Source of the DNA: Heterobilharzia americana
Lineage: Eukaryota > Platyhelminthes > Trematoda > Strigeidida > Schistosomatidae
Assembly: GCA_944470555.2 (NCBI GenBank)
Contig: OX104134.1
Coordinates: 54,241,890 to 54,305,889, forward strand
DNA length: 64,000 bases
Direction of reading: 5' to 3'
Of this stretch, positions 57,186 through 64,000 are shown one piece after another. The first letter of the stretch is position 1; each line of letters opens with the position of its first letter. The notes beneath the pieces are model-generated. The model saw nothing but the letters and a program-made list of their open reading frames with translations. It did no database searches and was not told the DNA's origin. The position numbers were made by a program, and so were the translations under genes.

Positions 57186-58399
57186 AAATTCTAGGATTGT
57201 GCCGATGGTATGTGAGGAAACGAGACCAGTAGTCAGGCTGTTACATTACTTTCCCCTATTCTGACCAATTAAGTATACATGTAAGGAATAATTACACAGA
57301 GAATGTGACAAATACTTCCGCCTTGTTTATTCAGTAAATTAAAAACACCTTCTCATTTATTCCAAGTTGTAATATTTCAAAGTGGACAACCACTTTGAAA
57401 ACGATTTGGGGATAGTAATCACAAGTAGTTTCTTAACTCCACAGTTGTGGTGACAATAGACCCTGTATATTACATTTGTTTGTTTGATATACAGAGCATA
57501 ATGATATAGTATTATTTACTTGATGACGTTACAAGCTTAAGTTATTGCTCATGGTCACATCAATGTAATCGCAAAACTTTCTATATCTGCTTTTTGTAGT
57601 CCTATCGCCTCATATTCTTTGTTTTTTTCTGGTTGTAAACTTTTTTCATATCTTTGGTATGGGTGATACATCCTCTTACATGTGTTGGGTATTGAACAAT
57701 GAACGCGGATCAATCAATCTCTCCCGTTTAAATATAATGCGCCTAATTACTGTGGCTTTATCTCACCTGAATGTGTAGTTATTGAATTGAAATGGACGAG
57801 TTTTATTCTAGAATATTCATCCCGTTGTGATCCATCATTCTTTATGTGACTAAATTACTGTTCCGATAATCTGACTCCGATCAGCTAGTATGACTCATCT
57901 ACTCAACCCCACAGTCATTGCATGGAATTTAGTAGACTAAATTACTTCGTTTAATTAGGTCTTTTGGATCCCTAAGTTGACATACCAGATTATGTGCTTA
58001 AAAGCATCCTGCCAAATAACAATACAGAGTTTTGTTTCTAACAGAAGACAGTCATGAACTGATAGGTGGGACAGACGATATTCAAATCAAGCCAAGAGCA
58101 TTCAGTCACTCAGTCATGTAGCTGCTGGCCATAGACAAGTGACCAAGTAAAAGTGATGATCACCACTCAGTTTTGTGAGTTGAACTTATACCTCTCAGTA
58201 TACAACAAGTTAGATAGGAACCGCTTTATATACCATCATTGTGACTAGCGTAATATTGTAGGTTGAAGTGATTGGTTTTCACTTGTTCACTGAAAAAATA
58301 ACGAAAAATTGAAGAGAAATGCTAGTGTCTGAGGTAATTAGCAGAATAACCAGATTTTTTGTATGACTACCTACAATCGGGAATAAAGGAACAAGCAGT

Positions 58400-59010
58400 A
58401 TTGTACAAACCCAGTGCAGCAAATTGAGATGTATTCGACTTCTAATTCAAAACAACCAACAGACATTTATCAAGAGAAAATCAGACCATCCCAAAAATAT
58501 GACGGTAGGCTGATGAGTGTATATTACTGCTCGAAAGCACGGAATAATTCTGTCTTCATCAAAGTCTGCATGAATCTGATGATACTGCGATTCTCGGAAT
58601 TAAAAATTCCCAGTGGCTCAAGTGCTTAAAAGCAACGCAGGTAAGATATTTTTTGTTTTGCAGAAGGCGCTGACTTAAATGTATTGTACGGACACCATAG
58701 TTCTTTGAATGCTTTTAATGAATTTACCATTACTCCAGCAAAATAAATCTCAGATATGTGTTTTGTGTATAACTTTAGTGTTGTTCTTAATGATGAATAT
58801 TTGCCCAAAGTTAGTATTAGAGTAACAACATGCTCTAACCACGGAGTCAGTATAGGTAACAACACCTTTCATATGAATATGAAGAGTAAATTTTGTTCTA
58901 AAGGTCATCCAGTAGATAACACAGTCTTACCGGGTGAAAGACCTAACATATTAACTAGCCGGGAATCATACACTGCCACAATGCCTAAGTTTTACTCTTA
59001 CACTGGATAA
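58400..59010 (+). pseudogene. Decayed coding region with stop and frame changes
   Basis: Three protein-like pieces follow each other on the plus strand. First QQIEMYSTSNSKQPTDIYQE to YYCSKARNNS (58414-58560). Then, in another frame, LHESDDTAILGIKNSQWLKC to KATQ (to about 58640, followed by GTAAGA). Then, after TTTTGCAG at 58663, GADLNVLYGHHSSLNAFNEF up to a TAA at about 58744. The same frame resumes with DMCFVYNFSVVLNDEYLPKV, NNTFHMNMKSKFCSKGHPVD and NILTSRESYTATMPKFYSYT to TAA 59008-59010. The GT...AG pair between 58641 and 58663 is only about 23 bases, shorter than a workable intron. A pseudogene or a mis-sequenced gene; family unknown. Confidence 0.35.
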
Positions 59011-60169
59011 AAGTGACACGCATAGTCTTTTTGCAATATCACTTCATAATCTGATGACGGTGAATGAAGGATAAAGCATTAGAGATCTCAGATACTCAAA
59101 TTTAATTAGACTAGAATTACATCAATAGGATAATTTTGTGAATGCTCTCAAATCACTGAGAGTTGCATCAAGAGTCGAATACATAATTATGTGAAGAACT
59201 ATTTATGCCAAAAATGATAAGTGGCTGAAATAATTTTTTATAAAAACTATACAGACTGTAAAATCACAGTAATACCAAACTCATCATAACTGGAAGTTGT
59301 AAAAACGGTTGAAAACTCAGTGAAATACACCTTTCATTGTTCGTAACTGGATGTCTTTCTGTCATTCGGAATGGTTATTCATCGCAAAAGTTGTGAAAAA
59401 CATTACTTTAGTTCTCTTGGAATACTGGGGTTAGGTTCTAACCAAAACGTGATTATATAGCTTTAGAAAAACACAGTTTGAATCCTGCCTTCGCATTGTT
59501 GATGACTATACATTGTAGAAAAGAAAGTTGAACTTACGAATCTGATTTCTTACTGTGCACTAATAAAAAATTATACACCTATCATTAACGTATTTGAGTA
59601 CCTAAGGAGTAGCTCTGATTTATTGAACCGAAAACTATGTTAGAGTATTTTGAACCATTTCGAAAAAATTCGATATTCTTATAAATTTACCTCAATTCAT
59701 GAAAAAAAGTGAGCTGAATGGTGTATACACTAGAACTGACATGAGGAAAGCAATAAACCAATGGGTAGCATCAGTATCAATTTCAATCCATAGTTATCAC
59801 TTAAATCAGTATACATCTTCATTAGATTTGTAGACGGATTTCATGTTAAGCATCCTCTCTTGTACTGCAACAAAGTTTCTTGGGAATGAGTTTATCTGTA
59901 TGCCACAGTTATTTCCCACTTTATACGAAACGAGATATAGAAAAGGAAATTTAAAACAGAGTGATTTGATGATGAAATGCAAGAGGCAAGAAAGACAAGT
60001 AGGTACTAACATTATAAGGTGAGAAATATGTAAGAAAATGTATTAGCCGTAGGTAACAAAGATTTACAAGTTTAACAGTAGGGGCTTCAAAAGCTAGAAT
60101 GTGTTGAGGTTAACGAAAATTTCAACCATAAATTGTTTGAAATGAGCTTTTTTAATATTTATTTATCAT
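59011..60169. other. Intergenic
   Basis: AT-rich with no exon-like frame. The open frame 59806-60012 lacks splice borders. Confidence 0.4.
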
Positions 60170-62055
60170 ACTAATTTTTGTCCCCAGTGCTCCTAGTGGA
60201 ACATAGGGATTCACTTGCACGTCTCCACTTCACTCTCTTCTCTCCACTCTCTACAACCTGGCTACACGACTTCCCACAAACTTCTATTTCTTCCTCACAC
60301 CACCTCAATGTCACACACATACCTAGGACGCCAAACCCGTCGTTTCCCCTATGAATTCCACTCAACGGACGGCCTGCCCTGTTGCGTGATGTCCACAGTC
60401 GGTCTTCTCAGTGTATGTTCAATCCAATCTAATCCATATCCACATTCTTCTGCGTATTTCTTGGACGATGGGTTCTTACTTGGTTCGTTGCCAGCTAGCC
60501 ACAGTTCCTTCTTGCTTGTTCTTATTATTCCAGCCATCCATCTGATCTTCGGTGTCAGTTTCGAGTGTGTGTAAGTGGCAGCTGTTGATGTGATGTGATG
60601 CATGTCTATAGTTTGTTGGAAATGCCTTTCGTAACATGCCGTCTCTCAACCTTCACAGGAGCATTGATTCGACCGGATTAGTGTTGAAAGTCCGGATGTG
60701 GTTCACGCTTCCTGCTGAGTGCAGTGCAGTGCAGTGTGGTGCAGTGGATCTTCAGACTGATTTCAGGTTAATGATATGCTGTATTATTGTATTTCCGAAC
60801 CGGACTTCGACGTCCTCATCTGTGCTGCCACCACCTCTGGTTGAAATGAAGTTACCGATGCAGGTATATGAAAGAGACTGCGTCTTTTAGGTTTCTCCGA
60901 TCCATGGTGGTTGGTACTTGTTGTCGTTGTTGTTGTTGTTGCCGTTGTTAGATGGGTATCTTCATCAAGTCTGTCTTCTCTACATTCACCTGAATGATGT
61001 TCTGTCGTCACTAACCTGCCTTGTCTCTTCTGACAACCTGTTCGTTTTGCCTGTAGATATTCGAGCTCGTGAGACAAGTCATCAGACACAAAACACCATC
61101 CGCGAAATCTAAATCTTATTCTCTGATATTTTCACGGGTCCAGTAAGCGTATGCACCTCTTTCCACAGCTACTCACAGTTGTCGGTTGCATGATCCAGTC
61201 CAAATCAGTCGAGTCGACCATAATCAGGAAGATGATCGGTGATAGTTGGTGACAATCTTGTCTTCAAAGGCGTCACTAAGCTTCCGATTGTGAATCACAT
61301 GACATGTGGGCTCCTCATATAGCTCTTCAATGAGGTTGATAAATGTTTGTGTCACTCAAACAGTAGTGTTGAAGCAGCTGCTTGCCAAATTAACTCACAG
61401 TCAACACTGTCAAACGCCTTTCCAAAATCGATGAATTTGAGGTAAAGAGTCAGTTGACTGCCATTCTACGCTCTGTTCTATGATGAGATGATGCGTAGTG
61501 TAGCATGACAATTTGATCCACACATGATTTGTACTTCATGAAGTCATCCACTCATTCTGTTCCGGCTGCTATTTTGAATCAAGCACACCCTTTAGTCTCG
61601 ACAGGAAGACGCGGCATAATATTTGCTTGGAGTGGACAGGGACAGCAGCATGATTTCGCACCAGTTCCTGCAATCACTCAGGTCTCCTTTCTTCGGAAGT
61701 TTGACAAGGTAGCCCTCCTCCAATCATCAGATACCCACATTTCCTACCCTCATTACAAACCGCATGCAGTAGTGGTGTGAGCATATCCACTGTCGTCTCT
61801 GTGTCTGTTTTCAGTGTTTGTGGTGGAAATCCATCTGATCCTGCTGTCTTGTCGGATTTCAGCAACTGAATGGTGTTGAGGACTTCACTTCTGTTTTTGT
61901 TGGAGTGTTTGTGTTCACTGGTCGTTCTGTGGTTAGGCTGGTGGTGGTGGCGGCGTTTGATTCATGAGTTTTTCGAAGTGGTCAGCCAATCGTTTCCTTT
62001 GTTTCTGTTCTTTGCCTGTAACTTAGTTTTCTTTTACCATCTTTTTTCAATGTTT
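60170..62055 (-). mobile_element. RTE-type retrotransposon, decayed
   Basis: The minus strand in order: an RT entry piece DKTAGSDGFPPQTLKTDTET (61674-61865, the AAGPDGI motif altered to TAGSDGF), LNFIDFGKAFDSVDCE (about 61400-61440), SDDLSHELEYLQAKRTGCQK (the FADD motif altered to SDD) around 61050-61089, a Thr-rich microsatellite-coded run near 60920-60950, then SKKELWLAGNEPSKNPSSKK and LDWIEHTLRRPTVDITQQ near 60390-60520. The 3' end with the tag CCACTAGGAGCACTGGGGAC lies near 60180-60200. Several frame changes. The same family as the arm copies. Confidence 0.8.
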
Positions 62056-62059
62056 GTTT

Positions 62060-62358
62060 ACTATGTGTAAACTATGTTGCGTTTTGCACACCTGCTATCA
62101 GACTGAATACTCTCCAGTTTACCCTTGAAGTTCATTTTAGAGTGAAAGCGGAAATGATCTATAAATATACAAGTTCTATTTTAATCTGCTTATTGGAAAC
62201 ACTACACAATGAATCAGTAGCATTCACTGGATAACGTCCCGAACACAATTTCCTGTCCATATTCATATCAGGTAACTCCACAACTTTCAGACTGACGTTA
62301 TATAATCCTAATTTTCTATCCTTCATTGTGACAAGTGTAGTGGAATTCTCCATATATC
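62060..62358 (-). mobile_element. PLE-associated flanking sequence
   Basis: The minus-strand frame 62159-62353 includes DRKLGLYNVSLKVVELPD, which resembles the N-terminal/linker part of a neighbouring PLE copy rather than the endonuclease tail. It may be the start of another, truncated PLE unit. Confidence 0.35.
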
Positions 62359-63250
62359 TCAGACACGTGCAGAATCACCTCTGTTGCATATAATTGGTGT
62401 TGATTCGATAAGCAGAGATTCGTTTATCAATCTCTCCCTCCACCCAGCTAAGTTTCTAATTCTGTTGCTCTATCCCACCCTACTATGTGTTTGTGCGTAA
62501 TCGCATGCAGACCTATTGCCAAGCTTTTCTCTAGATTTCTTATCTTATTACGGTCTGCTACTCTTGATTTGTCTTGGTTTTTGTACTCCGCCATTTTAAC
62601 CGACTCTGGCCGACTGCTTTGACCTATGTACTTGACCTCGTAGTCATTGCAAGGGATTTGGCTGACCGCATTATTTTGCTTAATTGCATCAATAGGATCT
62701 TTTAACCTACAAAGCTTGGTTTTAAGTGAGTTTGTTGGTTTAGATGTCACTTTAATCAGAGCCTTATTGAGAATTCATCGTAATGCTTCTGAGGTGTCTC
62801 CCTTGTAACGGTAACACAGCAGAGGCTTTGAATTCTCTCTTAACCCTGTCGCCATTATTACCATTATTAGTGGGATTATTATTAATAACACCTGTATTAC
62901 TACTACTACCACTGCTAATATTTTCCTTTTGATTTCTTATGAATTTATTTATAAATTTTGGTGGGTAATTATTGAGACTTAGAGTATTCTTCATGTGTCT
63001 AATTTCTTGTCTCAGATTTTCCGATCTACTAGTTAGCTTTTCTTGCTCTATCACTTAAGCATTTAACTAGGCCTACTTTAACTGAAATGGGGAGGGATAA
63101 TTCGAAGTCTAAGTAGCGATTCCAAATGGTAGGTTTCCTATAGACACTAGTCTCCAGATTTCCGTCTTGTGTTCGTTTAACCATGCAATCCAACATTGCT
63201 AGCTCACCTTCTTCACTTTCTAAGCCACAAGTAAATTGGATTGCATTCAC
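62359..63250 (-). mobile_element. Penelope-like element (RT end to GIY-YIG endonuclease)
   Basis: The minus strand in order: IQFTCGLESEEGELAMLDCM and LETSVYRKPTIWNRYLDF (63029-63250), the PLE RT C-terminal region with the conserved SVYRKPT. Then GLVKCLSDRA, and after a frame change SRSENLRQEIRHMKNTLSLN, YPPKFINKFIRNQ and an Asn/Ser-rich repeat run. Then LKTKLCRLKDPIDAIKQNN, IPCNDYEVKYIGQSSRP (GIY-YIG, with YEV-KYIG) and HAITHKHIVGWDRATELET. After another frame change come WRERLINESLLIESTP and ICNRGDSARV with a stop at 62359-62361. Two frame changes make it inactive, but the order is complete. Confidence 0.75.
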
Positions 63251-63279
63251 TACTGAATTTACCTGTGACTTGGAAAGTT

Positions 63280-63610
63280 AAGAAGTTGAGCTGGCGATGT
63301 TGGATTGCAAGATTAAATGAACACAAGACGGAAATTTATAGCAAGAATGCTCAGACTGTGGTGCAATACGCATAGAACAAACCACGTGAAATCGAAATTA
63401 GAAAAAGTGGGCAGCAAAGCGCTTCCATCCGATCCCTTTGAAATTAAACGGAGCTGAAAAAGATCTACATTCTATAATTTCAGGTCACAAGGTCAATTTT
63501 GACAATGACAATATCGTTCAACAAGGCTTTAGAAAGTATTAAGGACGTCTCAAATTAAAATCTCTTCACATAAAGTGGAATCAAAATTTTCTAAACAGGA
63601 ATGATGGAAT
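63280..63610 (+). mobile_element. Inverted PLE fragment facing the minus copy
   Basis: The plus strand at about 63286-63340 reads GAGCTGGCGATGTTGGATTG, coding ELAMLDC, and ACACAAGACGGAAATTT, coding TQDGNL, an opposite-strand version of the ELAMLDCMVKRTQDGNL segment at 63150-63210. It then shifts to SGHKVNFDNDNIVQQGFRKY and RLKLKSLHIKW, which look like another PLE region. The two copies stand head to head. Confidence 0.5.
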
Positions 63611-64000
63611 AAAACGTAGTTTGACCTAGTCTCAATAAATCCTCCCCTCCACGTCGCATACTGACATTATCAACATACAAAAAACTATCAACACATGTCT
63701 ACATGCAAATCTCAGTCTCTACTTTATACACTTTTCACACACAATACACTACATATGGTTATCGTCCTTATTCTACAGTTTTGATAACGCAGATTCATTC
63801 ATGCAGAAGAATACATCAAGTTATCATATATAAGCTTGAATGTTGTAAATTCCGGTTTACCATAGCTTCGATACAACTATCAACACTAAATAGCGAAATG
63901 TCAGTTAAAACAAAATAATGAATATCACTTACTGGATGCTCAAATTTTTTAAACCACCAAATCCCAGCTTGGTTTGGGAATGTTCGAGTATGTTAACTGA
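63611..64000. other. Terminal AT-rich stretch
   Basis: Nothing recognised. Confidence 0.4.

Larger units (their letters stand above)
55001..58399. other. Intergenic block with few candidates
   Basis: AT-rich. A copy of the dispersed repeat of 7.2 and 9.9 kb lies at about 56130-56300. A weak candidate exon lies at 56979-57185. Otherwise nothing recognised. Confidence 0.45.

Noticed and set aside
60913..60950. GTT/GTC trinucleotide microsatellite as an independent feature
   Set aside because: It is the Thr-coding run inside the RTE copy, as is the GGT run at 5205-5225.

Overview
The window looks like nuclear DNA of a parasitic flatworm, most probably a Schistosoma species. The DNA is AT-rich. 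Genes are split into widely spaced exons with GT/AG borders. The repeats are SINE-like units with an internal pol III promoter and a hammerhead-ribozyme remnant (the Smα-type layout known from schistosomes), RTE-type and other non-LTR retrotransposons, and Penelope-like elements (PLE) with GIY-YIG endonuclease remnants. The species cannot be fixed by eye, and no database search was possible.

The main large-scale structure is an inverted repeat. Bases 1-6243 are an almost perfect reverse complement of 21123-27384, around a 14.9-kb spacer (6244-21122). The left arm is still matching at base 1, so its outer end lies outside the window. Differences seen are an A5/A4 run in a coding exon, a 20-bp indel inside an RTE element and a few substitutions. 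Each arm carries a tRNA-Cys-like repeat, a tRNA-like foldback repeat, a coding exon, a pair of opposed hammerhead SINEs and an RTE copy. The inner edge of the repeat falls inside that RTE copy.

A minus-strand gene can be assembled from splice signals and phases: exons 39192-39380 (tentative), 38229-38581, 28676-29314, 25115-26165 (in the right arm, with a 1-base frameshift) and the terminal exon 19324-19642 (in the spacer). The product has coiled-coil stretches and low-complexity Ser/Asn/Gln-rich parts; I do not recognise it. The left arm holds a frame-intact, opposite-strand copy of the 1-kb exon without its partner exons. A second minus-strand gene starts at 50039 and encodes a 358-residue protein that resembles the trematode PH-like family.

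Most of the rest is transposon debris: RTE copies at 4.5-6.5, 21.1-22.9, 39.7-40.5 (cut by a 432-base N gap), 52.9-53.8 and 60.2-62.1 kb; a second non-LTR family at 19.8-20.8, 32.2-35.8 and 54.2-55.0 kb; PLE pieces at 13.8, 31.5, 37.1 and 62.4-63.6 kb. Several of these are internally inverted or folded back. A decayed coding region with a stop and frame changes lies at 58.4-59.0 kb. I found no CRISPR array, no bacterial-type operon and no intact autonomous transposon.
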